DNA of 64,000 bases from CTSoil-043 sp963821235 (GCA_963821235.1 CAWGCS010000001.1:1736001-1800000); one strand, 5' to 3'; shown: positions 16,515 to 25,520, counted from the first letter of the stretch. Program-made: numbers and translations. Notes: generated by a model not told the origin, from the sequence alone.

Positions 16515-16564
16515 GCCGGCGCGACGCCGGCGTCCGGGGTCCGGCCGCGGGCCCGCGGCCGGAC
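16515..16564. terminator. Two consecutive hairpins, one a 26-base perfect palindrome
   Basis: Positions 16539-16564 form a perfect palindrome with 13-base arms (GTCCGGCCGCGGG and its complement). Positions 16515-16531 form GCCGGCG-CGA-CGCCGGC. They lie between the CPBP protease stop (16641) and the CBS gene start (16491) on the same strand. They probably end the upstream transcript or insulate the CBS gene. Confidence 0.5.
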
Positions 16565-16640
16565 GATCCTGCCACGCGGCGCCGCGGCGGGGTAGGGGTG
16601 AACCGCACCCCGAACCTGGGACGTCCGGCCCGCGGCCGGG

Positions 16641-17471
16641 TCAGGCGATCCGGCAGGTGAGGGCCAGGGCGAGGGGGACGTCGAGTGCGACGTGGGCGGC
16701 GACGGGCAGCAGGAGCGACTGCGTCCGATCGGCGACGAGCCCGGCCGCGAGGCCGGCGGCGACCATCCCGAGCCACAGGAGCGGCGCGCCGGCGGCGACG
16801 TCGGCGCCGAGGTGGGCGGACCCGAAGACGAGGGCCTGGGCGACGATCGCGCCCCGGCGGCCGAGCGCCGGCGCGCCCCAGCGCTGGATGGCGCCTCGGT
16901 AGGCCGCCTCCTCCATCGCCCCGTTGGCGAGGGCGATGATCGCCGCCGGGAGGAGGGCGGCAACGGACGGGGGTCCCAGGCGGACCTCCCCGAAGAAGGG
17001 GCCGGCGAGCAGGGGCCCGATGACGAGGCCGGCCGGGACCAGGGCCGGGCAGAGCGCCGCGACGAGGGTCACCCGCCGTTCGGGCGGGAGCCCCACTCCC
17101 AGCGCTCGCCAGCCGCCGAGACGGCCGGCGAGCAGGGCCACGGTCCCGAGGACGAGGACCGCCTGCAGGACCCGTCGGACGACCGGCGGGGCGAGGAGGT
17201 CGTCGCACGATGCCGGCTGCGGGACCCGCGGATCCGGCAGGAGCCCCACGGCGAGGGAGACGGCCACCGGGAGGACCGCCAGCCAGGCCACGCCAGGACC
17301 GCCGGGTCGCCGGCCGCGCGAGCGGGCGAGGACGGCCGCGGCCGCGCTCCCGACGACGGCGAGTGTCGGCAGTCGTAGAGCGGGCACGAGGGCGGCGGCG
17401 ACGATGAGGCCGATGGGCAGCCAGCCTGCGAGGCGGCCGAGGTCGTGACGAGCGACGCGGCCGGCGGCCAT
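16641..17471 (-). CDS. CPBP-family intramembrane metalloprotease
   Basis: The 276-residue membrane protein has about eight hydrophobic segments and the three CPBP (Abi/CAAX protease) motifs: EEAAYRG (EExxxR), FGSAH (FxxxH) and HVALD (HxxxD). Members cleave prenylated or other membrane peptides; some give bacteriocin immunity. The substrate is unknown. The ATG at 17471 is 32 bases after the KDPG aldolase stop, with no strong ribosome site, so co-transcription with the aldolase is likely although no functional link is evident. Confidence 0.8.
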   Translation of the reverse strand: MAAGRVARHDLGRLAGWLPIGLIVAAALVPALRLPTLAVVGSAAAAVLARSRGRRPGGPGVAWLAVLPVAVSLAVGLLPDPRVPQPASCDDLLAPPVVRRVLQAVLVLGTVALLAGRLGGWRALGVGLPPERRVTLVAALCPALVPAGLVIGPLLAGPFFGEVRLGPPSVAALLPAAIIALANGAMEEAAYRGAIQRWGAPALGRRGAIVAQALVFGSAHLGADVAAGAPLLWLGMVAAGLAAGLVADRTQSLLLPVAAHVALDVPLALALTCRIA

Positions 17472-17503
17472 GGCGGGCCCGGCGCCCCGCTGCCGGCCCG
17501 GGC

Positions 17504-18172
17504 CTACGACCCTGGCGTGGCGGCCGCGACCGCGGCCACGAGGGCCGCCGCGCGCTGCCGGACGATCGCCGGATCGCCGCCGCCGGTCAACCAGCCGCCG
17601 ACGCCGAGGGCGACGGCACCGGCGCCCAGGAACGAGCCCGCGTTGTCGGCCGTGATCCCGCCCGTCGGCACCGGCGGGATCTCGCCCAGCGGGCCCCGCA
17701 CCTCGCGCACGAACGAAGCGCCGAGGGTCCCCGCCGGGAAGACCTTCACGGCGGCCGCGCCGGACCGCCACGCGGCGAGGATCTCGGTGGGAGTCATCGC
17801 CCCCGGGAACGACGGCACGCCGCGAGCGGCTGCCCAGGCCACCAGGTCCGGGTCGGTATGGGGCATCACGAGGAAGCGGGCCCCGGCGCCGATGGCCGCC
17901 GCCGCCTGCTCGCGGGTGAGCACCGTGCCGGCCCCGACGAGGAGCCCGTCGGCGCCCCGGGCCGCCTCTGCGGCGGCCACGGCGGCGATCCCGTCGAGCG
18001 CGTCTGGCGCGTTGAGGGTGACCTCGAAGGCCTGCACGCCGCCTTCGCGCAGGGCCGCCGCGAGCGCTGGCAGGGCGCCCGCCGGGAGCCGGCGCGCGAT
18101 CGCGATGAGGCGCCCTGCCAGGATCGGCCCGGGGATGGCCGGCCGATCGGCACCCCCCGCCACCTCGGTCAT
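17504..18172 (-). CDS. eda: KDPG/KHG aldolase
   Basis: The 222-residue protein matches bifunctional 4-hydroxy-2-oxoglutarate / 2-dehydro-3-deoxy-6-phosphogluconate aldolases: the Glu in FEVTLNAP, LLVGAGTVLTREQA, FLVMPHTDPDLV, the Schiff-base Lys in AAVKVFPAGTLGASFV, and PVPTGGITADN for phosphate binding. It splits KDPG to pyruvate and glyceraldehyde 3-phosphate, or acts on a related 2-keto-3-deoxy sugar acid. GAGGTG precedes the ATG. It diverges from an arabinose-type ABC importer, which suggests that it processes a sugar acid derived from that sugar. Confidence 0.85.
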   Translation of the reverse strand: MTEVAGGADRPAIPGPILAGRLIAIARRLPAGALPALAAALREGGVQAFEVTLNAPDALDGIAAVAAAEAARGADGLLVGAGTVLTREQAAAAIGAGARFLVMPHTDPDLVAWAAARGVPSFPGAMTPTEILAAWRSGAAAVKVFPAGTLGASFVREVRGPLGEIPPVPTGGITADNAGSFLGAGAVALGVGGWLTGGGDPAIVRQRAAALVAAVAAATPGS

Positions 18173-18292
18173 GCAACGCACCTCGCTCGACGCCGGTGCG
18201 GGCCGGTCGGCCCGCGACGATCGGAGCGTACCGCCGTGGCGGGCCGCGACGTGTGCCGGCCGGACAGCCTGGCCCACCCGTGCCGTTCTTCC

Positions 18293-18351
18293 TTGACGCA
18301 GTCCGATGCCGATGCATACCATTCGGCGGCATTGGTCCGGTTGATCCGGAC
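18293..18351 (+). promoter_or_regulatory. Promoter and operator-like palindrome of the arabinose-type ABC operon
   Basis: TTGACG (18293-18298) and TACCAT (18317-18322) are 18 bases apart and could be -35 and -10 boxes. The palindrome GTCCGG-TTGAT-CCGGAC (18335-18351) lies at about the expected transcription start, where a repressor would block. It lies in the 396-base gap between eda and the binding-protein gene. The remaining roughly 215-base leader holds no gene that I can see. Confidence 0.45.
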
Positions 18352-18568
18352 GTTTGTGCTCCCCGACGAGGCGGTCGAGACCGCCCGCCAGAGCCGCTCC
18401 TCGTGCTCGGCGACGACTGCGGAGGAGGACGCGAGGCGTCCGAGCGAGCGAGCAGGCGGGAGAGCCGGCCATGGCAACCCTCCCGGGAGGCCCAGTCCAC
18501 CCGGGCCGAGACTTGCGAGGCATCGCGACCGGAGCTGCCGGCCGCGCACTCGTGTGGAGGAGAACCGA

Positions 18569-19627
18569 ATGCACAAGCCGAAGCTGATGATCTTCGGCAC
18601 GCTCGTGGCCGCTGTCGCGGTCGCCTGCGGCGGCGGGGCCACGGCGTCCCCGTCGACGGCGCCCTCGACGGCGCCGGCCACCGAAGCTCCCAGCGCAGAG
18701 CCGTCGACGGCGGGCAAGCCGCTCTTCGTGGCGATCTACAAGTCCGCGGACCAGGGCTACTTCATCGATCAGGCGGCCGGCTTCAAGGCCAAGATCGAGG
18801 AGCTGGGCGGCGAGGCCAAGACGTTCGACACCAAGCTCGATCCGAACCTCGCGATCACCCTGATCAACGACGCCATCTCCGCCGGGGCCAAGGGCATCGG
18901 CATCACCGTCCCCGACCAGACGATGGGCCCGGCGGTCGCCAAGCTCGCGGCCGACGCCAAGATCCCGCTCATCGCCACCGACGACAACATCTCCGACGAG
19001 AGCGGCAAGGCTGTCCCGTTCGCCGGCTTCAACGGCAAGGACATGGGCGCCAAGGTCGGCGCCGCCGCCGCCGATCTCCTCGCCAAGAGCGGCTGGGACA
19101 AGACGGCCGTCGGCGTTCTCTCGGTCGAGGTCCAGACCCTTTCCGTCTGCAATGACCGGACGGACAACCAGAAGCAGGCCATGCTCGACGCCGGCGTGCC
19201 GGCGGCGAACATCATCCCCGTCCCATACACCGGCGAAGTGCAGTCGGCCCAGGACGCCGCGGGCCCGCTCATCACAGCCAACCCGAGCTTCAAGCAGTGG
19301 GTCATCTTCGGCTGCAACGACCAGGGCGTCCAGGGCACGATCAACGCGCTCGAGACGGCCGGGTTCAAGCCCGCCGACATGATCGGCGTCGGCCTCGGCA
19401 CCGACCTCGCCTGCAAGCCGTGGGCGAAGAACGCCGAGTCCGGCTTCAAGGCCAGCCTCTTCCTCTACGGCGGCGACGTCGGCGCGGCGGCAGCCGAGGC
19501 CCTCTGGAACGCGGCGATGAACAGCACGCCGCTCCCGGAGGCGACGGTCGCCAAGACGACGATCGTCGACCCGACGAACTACAAGGACATCGTCCCCCAG
19601 GCGTTCGCGGACGCCTGCGGCCAGTAG
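18569..19627 (+). CDS. Sugar ABC importer substrate-binding lipoprotein, arabinose-binding type
   Basis: The 352-residue lipoprotein (lipobox VAVAC at about 17-21, then an Ala/Pro/Ser/Thr linker) has the type I periplasmic-binding fold. The segments AISAGAKGIGITVPDQTMGPA, KIPLIATDD, SGWDKTAVGVLSVE and PSFKQWVIFGCNDQGVQGT follow the pattern of E. coli AraF. The ligand is likely a pentose or hexose aldose such as L-arabinose, but this is only family resemblance. GGAGGAG precedes the ATG. It heads an operon with the ATPase, the permease and a mutarotase-like protein; a strong hairpin separates it from the ATPase gene. Confidence 0.88.
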   Translation: MHKPKLMIFGTLVAAVAVACGGGATASPSTAPSTAPATEAPSAEPSTAGKPLFVAIYKSADQGYFIDQAAGFKAKIEELGGEAKTFDTKLDPNLAITLINDAISAGAKGIGITVPDQTMGPAVAKLAADAKIPLIATDDNISDESGKAVPFAGFNGKDMGAKVGAAAADLLAKSGWDKTAVGVLSVEVQTLSVCNDRTDNQKQAMLDAGVPAANIIPVPYTGEVQSAQDAAGPLITANPSFKQWVIFGCNDQGVQGTINALETAGFKPADMIGVGLGTDLACKPWAKNAESGFKASLFLYGGDVGAAAAEALWNAAMNSTPLPEATVAKTTIVDPTNYKDIVPQAFADACGQ

Positions 19628-19641
19628 GCTCCTCCTGCACT

Positions 19642-19671
19642 CGTGGGGTCCGGGTTCGCCCGGACCCCACG
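19642..19671 (+). promoter_or_regulatory. UUCG-capped hairpin between binding-protein and ATPase genes
   Basis: A perfect 13-base stem (arm CGTGGGGTCCGGG) closed by the stable loop TTCG follows the binding-protein stop by 14 bases. Such hairpins typically stop most transcription or protect the upstream message, keeping the binding protein in excess over the membrane parts. A -10-like box right after it (19684) may restart transcription. Confidence 0.7.
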
Positions 19672-19683
19672 TTTCATGATCGG

Positions 19684-19689
19684 TAGGAT
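19684..19689 (+). promoter_or_regulatory. -10-like TAGGAT six bases before the sugar ATPase start
   Basis: TAGGAT ends six bases before the GTG at 19696, directly behind the hairpin at 19642-19671. It may be a leaderless internal promoter. Alternatively, its GGA could act as a weak ribosome site. Confidence 0.4.
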
Positions 19690-19695
19690 TGACGG

Positions 19696-21294
19696 GTGAC
19701 CATCGCCGCGCCTCCCGAGGCTGCCGCGCCTCCTCCGCCGGACGAGCGGAGCGCTCCCGGGACCCTCGAGATTCGCGGGGTCAGCAAGTCCTTCCCCAAC
19801 GTCCAGGCGCTCTCGGACGTCTCGCTCGACATCCGGCCCGGCGAGATCCTCGCCTTCATGGGCGAGAACGGCGCCGGCAAGTCGACTCTCCTCAAGATCC
19901 TCAACGGCGACTACTCGCCCGACGCCGGCACGCTGACGCTCGACGGGGAGCGGCTCCAGCTCTCCGGCCCGCGCGACTCCCACCGGGCCGGCATCCGGGT
20001 CATCTACCAGGAGCCCGAGATCGTCCCCGGCGTCGGCGTCGCCGAGAACATCTGGGTCGGCGAGCTGCCCCAGCGGGCGGGATTCGTCGACCGCCGCAGG
20101 CTCAACGAGCTCGTCCGGGCCGACCTGGCCCGCTACGGCTTCGAGCACGCCCTGCCGACGCGCCTCATGGGCGACGAGCTGTCCCCCGCCCAGCGCCAGC
20201 TGGTCGAGATCCTGCGGGCCCTCAAGAGCAACGTCCGCGTCCTCGCCCTCGACGAGCCCACCTCGTCGCTGACCGACGAAGAGGTGGACCGCCTCTTCAC
20301 TCTCGTCCGCCGGCTGCGCGACGAGGGTGTCGCGATCATCTACGTCTCCCACCGCATCCGCGAGATCCTCCGCCTCGCCGACCGCGTCGCGATCCTGCGC
20401 GACGGCCGCCTCGTCGCCGTCCGCCCGGCAGCCGAGCTGACCGACCGCGAGATCGTCCGCCTGATGGTCGGGCGGGAGCTGCAGGACGTCTTCAAGCGAC
20501 GCCGATCGGCCACGGACCGGCCGGTCCTCGAAGTCCGCGACGTGCAGAGCGCCTGGCACCGCGGCGTCTCCCTGACCGTGAACGCGGGCGAGATCGTGGG
20601 GTTGGCCGGGCTCGTCGGGGCCGGCCGGACCGAGCTCGCCAAGGTGATCTTCGGGGAGTTCCCCCGCGACGGGGGGACGGTCGCGATCGACGGGCGGCAG
20701 GTGACGATCCGGCGCCCGGGTGACGCCATCGGGCGGGGGATCGGCTTCGCTCCCGAGGATCGCAAGCGCGAGGGGCTGGTGCTCGTGCGCAGCGTCCTGG
20801 AGAACGCCTCGCTGGCGATCCTGCGGCGCCTGAGCCGCTTCGGCTTCGTGCGGGCCCGCCTGGAGCGGCGCGTCGCCGGCGAGTTCGTGGAGCGCCTCCG
20901 CGTCCGGACGCCGTCGCTCGAGCAGGAGGTCGGCAAGCTGTCCGGCGGCAACCAGCAGAAGGTCGTCCTGGCCCGCTGGCTGGCCGCCCGGCCCAAGGTC
21001 CTGATCCTCGACGAGCCGACGCGCGGCATCGACGTGGGAGCCAAGGCGGAGATCTACCACCTCATGGATGACCTCGCCAACGAGGGGATCGGGATCCTCT
21101 TCATCTCATCCGAGCTCCCCGAGATCCTGGGGATGTCGGATCGCATCTACGTCATGCAGAACGGACGGGTCACGGGCGAGCTACCCGGCATCGGTGCCAC
21201 CGAGGAGGACGTCCTCGCCCTCGCCATGGCCGAGCACCTGTCGGTCGCCGATGGCGCCGCGGAGGCGCCCGCAGTCGAGGGAACGGTCGAATGA
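19696..21294 (+). CDS. Sugar ABC importer ATP-binding protein, two nucleotide-binding domains
   Basis: The 532-residue ATPase is a tandem-domain sugar importer subunit of the AraG/RbsA/MglA class. Domain one has Walker A GENGAGKSTLLKIL, a signature read as LSPAQRQLVEI, and Walker B VLALDEPTSSLT. Domain two has the family's degenerate Walker A (GLVGAGRTELAK), signature LSGGNQQKVVLARWL and Walker B VLILDEPTRGIDVGAK. It powers the importer formed with the neighbouring permease and binding protein. It ends in a four-base overlap with the permease gene. Confidence 0.92.
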   Translation: MTIAAPPEAAAPPPPDERSAPGTLEIRGVSKSFPNVQALSDVSLDIRPGEILAFMGENGAGKSTLLKILNGDYSPDAGTLTLDGERLQLSGPRDSHRAGIRVIYQEPEIVPGVGVAENIWVGELPQRAGFVDRRRLNELVRADLARYGFEHALPTRLMGDELSPAQRQLVEILRALKSNVRVLALDEPTSSLTDEEVDRLFTLVRRLRDEGVAIIYVSHRIREILRLADRVAILRDGRLVAVRPAAELTDREIVRLMVGRELQDVFKRRRSATDRPVLEVRDVQSAWHRGVSLTVNAGEIVGLAGLVGAGRTELAKVIFGEFPRDGGTVAIDGRQVTIRRPGDAIGRGIGFAPEDRKREGLVLVRSVLENASLAILRRLSRFGFVRARLERRVAGEFVERLRVRTPSLEQEVGKLSGGNQQKVVLARWLAARPKVLILDEPTRGIDVGAKAEIYHLMDDLANEGIGILFISSELPEILGMSDRIYVMQNGRVTGELPGIGATEEDVLALAMAEHLSVADGAAEAPAVEGTVE

Positions 21295-22388
21295 GCGAGA
21301 TCCCCGCCGGCGCCGTCCGCGCGGCTGAGCCGCGGACGAGCGTGCTCCGACGCGCGGTCAACGTCGTCGGCGTCGACAACCTCTCGCTCGTCTTCATCAT
21401 CGCCGCCCTCGCCATGGTGATCATCACCCAGACCGACAAGTTCCTCGGCTGGCAGAACCTCCTCAACAGCCTCGCCCAGAGCGCCGCGATCGTGGGCCTC
21501 CTGGCCGTGGGCGAGACCGTCGTCATCATTGCCGCCGGGCTCGACATCTCGGTCGGCTCGGTCGCCTCGGTCGCCTCGGTCGCCTCGGCCATGGCCGTGG
21601 GAGGACTGATCGGCTTCCTCCCCGGCGGGTCGATGCAGCTGGCCCTCGTCACGGGCATCGCGGCCGGCCTCCTGTGCGGGATCGGCAACGGCCTGATCGT
21701 GACGCTCCTGCGGGTCAACCCGATCATCGCCACCCTCGGAACCCTGGCCGCCTACGGCGGGCTGGCCTTCCTGATCGCCCCCGGCGGCAAGCCCGTCGGC
21801 GTGGTCGCCCAGCCGGAATTCTCCTGGCTGGCGACCGGCCGCACCCTGGAGAGCCTGCCGGTCGGCAAGCTCGGCGCGTCGGACTGGACCGGGATCCCGG
21901 TCCTCTTCCTGATCTTCCTGTCGGTGACGATCGTGGTCCACGTGCTGATGAAGTACATGGACTTCGGCCGGGCGATCTACGCCATCGGCGGCAACCCCAC
22001 CGCGGCCCGCCTGGCCGGCATCTCCGTCAACCGGGTCAAGGTCGGCATGTACGCCCTGTCGGGCGGGATCGCGGGGCTGGCCGGCGTCCTCATGACGGCC
22101 CGGACGGCCGCCGGCAACCCGAACAACGGGACCGGCTTCGAGCTGCAGGCGATCACCGCCGTCTTCCTCGGCGGGGCCGCCACGGCCGGCGGCAAGGGGA
22201 CCATCATCGGGACGTTCCTGGCCGTCGTGCTCGTCGGCGTCCTGAACAACGGGATGAACCTGCTGGGCTGGAACACCTTCTACCAGCGGGTCGCCCTCGG
22301 CGTCCTCCTGATCGTCGCCGTGGCGGTCGCCCAGTGGCGCCAGGCGCGGGCCGAGAGGACGCGCACCCGAACGGCCGCGCAGGTCTGA
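21291..22388 (+). CDS. Sugar ABC importer permease, RbsC/AraH type
   Basis: The 365-residue integral membrane protein has about ten hydrophobic segments and the BPD_transp_2 features: VVIIAAGLDISVGSVASVAS, NGLIVTLLRVNPIIATLGTL, YAIGGNPTAARLAGI (the ATPase-contacting loop), and GRGTxxG-like KGTIIGTFLAVVLVGVLNNGMNL. A run of four 9-base repeats (GGTCGCCTC or one change, 21551-21586) encodes SVASVASVAS inside a membrane helix. It overlaps the ATPase by four bases and is followed after 31 bases by the mutarotase-like gene. Confidence 0.92.
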   Translation: MSEIPAGAVRAAEPRTSVLRRAVNVVGVDNLSLVFIIAALAMVIITQTDKFLGWQNLLNSLAQSAAIVGLLAVGETVVIIAAGLDISVGSVASVASVASAMAVGGLIGFLPGGSMQLALVTGIAAGLLCGIGNGLIVTLLRVNPIIATLGTLAAYGGLAFLIAPGGKPVGVVAQPEFSWLATGRTLESLPVGKLGASDWTGIPVLFLIFLSVTIVVHVLMKYMDFGRAIYAIGGNPTAARLAGISVNRVKVGMYALSGGIAGLAGVLMTARTAAGNPNNGTGFELQAITAVFLGGAATAGGKGTIIGTFLAVVLVGVLNNGMNLLGWNTFYQRVALGVLLIVAVAVAQWRQARAERTRTRTAAQV

Positions 22389-22419
22389 CCGTGCCGCGCC
22401 GGATGCCGGGGGCCGTCGC

Positions 22420-23442
22420 GTGATCCGCCAGGGCCCCCCGTTCGGCCCGTTCGAGACCCTCGAGCTCGACTCGGGACGCGTACGGGTCCTCGTCTGCCCG
22501 TCCCTCGGCGCCCGGGTCCTCAGCCTCGTCGACCAGTGGACCGGCCGCGAATGGCTGGTGGCCGGCGACCCGCCGGCCGTCGACGAGCGCGGCGAGCCGG
22601 CCGGCTGGAGCGCGCCGGACGCCACCTTCTCGGGCGCCGCGGCCTACGGCTGGGACGAGTGCCTCCCGACGGTCGCCCCGTGCCCCGACCCGGCGGATCC
22701 CGGCGGGCCACCGCTGCGGGACCACGGGGAGCAGTGGGGCCGGCCGGCGGAGGTCGCCGGCGATGGCGCAGCGCTCACGGCCACCTGGCCGGGCCTGCGC
22801 CGCCGGTATGTCTTCCGGCGGCGCCTGCGCCTCGACGGGCCGCGGGTCGTGGCCGAGTACGAGCTGGAGAACCGCGACAGCAGGGAGCTCCCCGTGCTCT
22901 GGTCGATGCACCCCCTCCTGGCTCTCGAGGCGGGGGGTCGTCTCGAGGTCGAGGGCCTCGTCTCGGTGCGCGTCACCCACGCTGCGGGCCTCCCGCTTGC
23001 CCCCGTGCCCGGGCGCGCGGAGTGGCCGGAGACGCCGGGCACCGACGGACGGCCGGTCGCCCTCGACGTCGTGCGCGGACCCGGGGCAGGGACGGCCCTC
23101 AAGCTCTACGGCGGCTGGGAGCTCTACGGCAGCTGGGACAGCGCCAGCGGGGAGGGCCTGCCGGGCGTCGCCGCGGCGGTCCAGCCCGACGGCGCGCGCC
23201 TGGAGCTCACCTGGTACGCGCCGATCGCCCCGAACCTCGGCATCTGGCTCGACGACGGCGGCTGGCCGGCGCCGCCGGGTGCGCCGCGCGACCAGCACGC
23301 CCTGGAGCCGACGACCTCGCCCGACGACGACCTGGCCTCGGCGATCGCCGCCGACCGGGCTCTCGTCCTGGCGCCCGCCGAACGGGTCGCCTGGTCGGCG
23401 AGCTTCCGCGTCCGGGCGCCGGGGGAGCCCCGGGGCGGGTAG
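22420..23442 (+). CDS. Galactose-mutarotase-fold protein (aldose 1-epimerase-like)
   Basis: The 340-residue protein has a beta-sandwich mutarotase fold: LGARVLSLVDQWTGREWLV near the N-terminus, AYGWDECLPTV, DHGEQWGRP, YELENRDSRELPVLWSMHPLL, and APNLGIWLDDGGWP. The WDE motif and the His in DHGEQWG sit where mutarotases carry catalytic residues. It probably interconverts anomers of the imported sugar. The GTG start lies 31 bases after the permease stop, so it is likely the last gene of the importer operon. It converges on the MetE-like gene. Confidence 0.75.
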   Translation: MIRQGPPFGPFETLELDSGRVRVLVCPSLGARVLSLVDQWTGREWLVAGDPPAVDERGEPAGWSAPDATFSGAAAYGWDECLPTVAPCPDPADPGGPPLRDHGEQWGRPAEVAGDGAALTATWPGLRRRYVFRRRLRLDGPRVVAEYELENRDSRELPVLWSMHPLLALEAGGRLEVEGLVSVRVTHAAGLPLAPVPGRAEWPETPGTDGRPVALDVVRGPGAGTALKLYGGWELYGSWDSASGEGLPGVAAAVQPDGARLELTWYAPIAPNLGIWLDDGGWPAPPGAPRDQHALEPTTSPDDDLASAIAADRALVLAPAERVAWSASFRVRAPGEPRGG

Positions 23443-23453
23443 GGGAAGCCTTC

Positions 23454-24497
23454 CTACGCGGGCCGCCCGAGCAGCAGGTCGCGACCGGCCACCAGCGCCC
23501 GCAGCTTCGCCACCGTCGCCCAGCGGGCCGTCTGGCTGAAGCCGCAGTCGGGGACGAGTACGAGGCGGCTCTCGGGCACCCCGGCCCCCAGGACCAGCTC
23601 TGCCCGCTCGGCCACGTCGTCGGGCGTCTCGAGGTAGTAGCTCTTCACGTCGACGACCCCGATGGCGAGGTCGAAGCCCGCCTCCACGAGGCCCGGCAGG
23701 ACGTCGAGCTCGGTCATCTCGCGGTTGGCGAACTCCAGCACCAGCTCGGCGACCCGAAACCGCGCCAGCTGGTCCAGGACCGGCCGGTAGGTCCGCTTCG
23801 CCAGCGGCCGGCCCAGGTAGTTGCCGAAGCAGAGGTGAGCGGCCAGGCGGACCCCGGTAACGTCCAGGGCCGGGGCGACGGCCGCATTGAGGAGGCCGGC
23901 GAAGTCGGCCGGCGCGTCGGGGTGGATCGCCGGCGAGGGCTCGTCGACCTGGACGAGGGTGGCACCGGCCGCCACGAGGCCGGCGATCTCGGCGGCGAGG
24001 ATGGGGACGAACGCCTCGGCGGCCGCGACGCGTGACGGGTAGACGGCCCCCGGGCCGGTGGCCAGGCGGCCGGCCAGGGTGAACGGGCCCGGCAGGGTCA
24101 CCCGCAGGGGCCGCGCCGTGCGCGACCGGGCATAGCGGAACTCGTCCACGACGCCGAGTCCATCCGGCGCTGCGATGGGCTCCAGGACCTCGAAGCGGTG
24201 CTGCTGGTCATGACCGCCGGCGCCCAGCCGGCGCGCCGGAGGCGCGTCGCGGACGCCGCTGAGGTGGCGGTAGAACTCGGCCGTGAAGAAGCCGGCCCGC
24301 CGCATCTCGCCGTCGGAGACGATGTCGACCCCGGCCTCCTCCTGGTCGCGCAGGGCGGTGTCGACCGCGTCGTCGAGCGTCTCCCGCAGGTCGGCCGGGC
24401 CGAGCTCGCCCCGGGCGGCGGCAGCCATGGTGGCCACCAGCCAGGATGGATGGGCGTGGGAGCCGACGACGCTGGTGAGGATGGCGGGCGCGGTCAC
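23454..24497 (-). CDS. MetE-like (cobalamin-independent methionine synthase C-terminal fold) protein
   Basis: The 347-residue TIM-barrel protein matches only the C-terminal domain of MetE: a start VVGSHAHPSWL, GVDIVSDGEMRR, LPGPFTLA, ATLVQVDEPSPAIH, then zinc ligands His and Cys in AHLCFGNY, Glu in ELVLEFANRE and Cys in VPDCGFSQTARW. It could transfer a methyl group from a corrinoid or folate to a thiol; stand-alone forms act in methionine synthesis or other methyl transfers. The GTG at 24497 is chosen (GGAG 10 bases ahead), with an alternative at 24536. It is the last gene of the GntR-headed carbohydrate operon, an odd partner for sugar genes. Confidence 0.75.
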   Translation of the reverse strand: MTAPAILTSVVGSHAHPSWLVATMAAAARGELGPADLRETLDDAVDTALRDQEEAGVDIVSDGEMRRAGFFTAEFYRHLSGVRDAPPARRLGAGGHDQQHRFEVLEPIAAPDGLGVVDEFRYARSRTARPLRVTLPGPFTLAGRLATGPGAVYPSRVAAAEAFVPILAAEIAGLVAAGATLVQVDEPSPAIHPDAPADFAGLLNAAVAPALDVTGVRLAAHLCFGNYLGRPLAKRTYRPVLDQLARFRVAELVLEFANREMTELDVLPGLVEAGFDLAIGVVDVKSYYLETPDDVAERAELVLGAGVPESRLVLVPDCGFSQTARWATVAKLRALVAGRDLLLGRPA

Positions 24498-24550
24498 GGG
24501 CAGGGCTCCGGGCGGGGCTGGGCCGACGGTCGACACATCATGCGCGGGGC

Positions 24551-25516
24551 TCAGCCGGCCGTCGGGGCGAAGGCGTAGGCGCGGGCGGGATTGGCGACGA
24601 AGAGGCAGGCCTGCTCGGCCGGCCCGATCCCCCGGGCGGCCATCGCCGCGGCGAAGTCGCCCAGGAGCCAGGCCATGCCCGGGGAGCCGCCGTGGACGGC
24701 CCAGTAGCCCTGCCGGGCGGCGTCCATCCCCAGCACGACGCGGTCGCCGAAGCCGTCCTCGAGGGCCCACTCCAGGAGGGTCAGCGTCCCGTTCTCCTGC
24801 CCTGCCTTCCAGCGGAAGCCCTGGTCGTACTCGACCATCGCCCCGCTGGCGAAGATCTCGCGCTGGTACCCCCGGTCGACGACCTTGTCGACGTGGGACA
24901 GGACGACGTGGCCCGGGTCCACGCCCCGGTCGGCCAGGAAGCGGGCCTGCAGGGGAGCCGCCGTCCCCCCCTCGCAATGGGTGAGGATCGGGACGCCGGT
25001 CCGGACGTGGGCCGCGGCGGCCGCCGCGAAGATCTTCTCCTCGATGGGCGTCAGCCCGTCGGCGTCGCCGGCGATCTTGATGACGCCCGCCCGGTACGGC
25101 GTCCGACGGACGACCGGCCCGCCGTAGTCGTTGACGTCGATCCCCTCGACGACGTCGGCACCGAAGAGGGCGGAGATCTCGTCGAGGGCGAGGAGGGCGC
25201 TCCAGTGGCGGTCGTGGTAGTAGCGCTCGTGGTGGAGGCCGGTGGGGGCGATCACGTGGATGCCGCTCCGCCGGCTGATCTCGGCCAGCTTCGCCGCGCT
25301 GCGACCGCAGTCGGCGGGCATCGCGTCGACGACCGCGCGCAGGCCGAGGGCCTGCGCCGGAGCCAGCTCGTCGACGGCTGCCTCGACCGAATCGAGGCGG
25401 AAGTCCGGGAAGAGCTGGACCGGCCGCCCGCCGTCGATCACCAGGTGCTCGTGGGAGTAGGTCACGCCCAGCTCTGCGGCGTCGACGTCGCCGAGGACGG
25501 TGCGGACGAAGGGCAT
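24551..25516 (-). CDS. Phosphotriesterase-family amidohydrolase, possible lactonase
   Basis: The 321-residue TIM-barrel hydrolase shows the binuclear metal site of the PTE family: HxH in TYSHEHLVIDG, a bridging Lys in GVIKIAGD, His in ILTHCEGG, His in VLSHVDK and Asp in VLGMDAARQGYW. PTE relatives in sugar operons are often sugar-lactone hydrolases; the name does not mean organophosphate use. It starts at ATG 25516, four bases after the ROK gene stop. The dehydrogenases two to three genes upstream could supply a lactone. Confidence 0.82.
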   Translation of the reverse strand: MPFVRTVLGDVDAAELGVTYSHEHLVIDGGRPVQLFPDFRLDSVEAAVDELAPAQALGLRAVVDAMPADCGRSAAKLAEISRRSGIHVIAPTGLHHERYYHDRHWSALLALDEISALFGADVVEGIDVNDYGGPVVRRTPYRAGVIKIAGDADGLTPIEEKIFAAAAAAHVRTGVPILTHCEGGTAAPLQARFLADRGVDPGHVVLSHVDKVVDRGYQREIFASGAMVEYDQGFRWKAGQENGTLTLLEWALEDGFGDRVVLGMDAARQGYWAVHGGSPGMAWLLGDFAAAMAARGIGPAEQACLFVANPARAYAFAPTAG

Positions 25517-25520
25517 CCCG

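Noticed and set aside
24551..25516. Organophosphate-degrading phosphotriesterase
   Set aside because: Family fold only; the sugar-operon context fits a lactonase or related hydrolase better.
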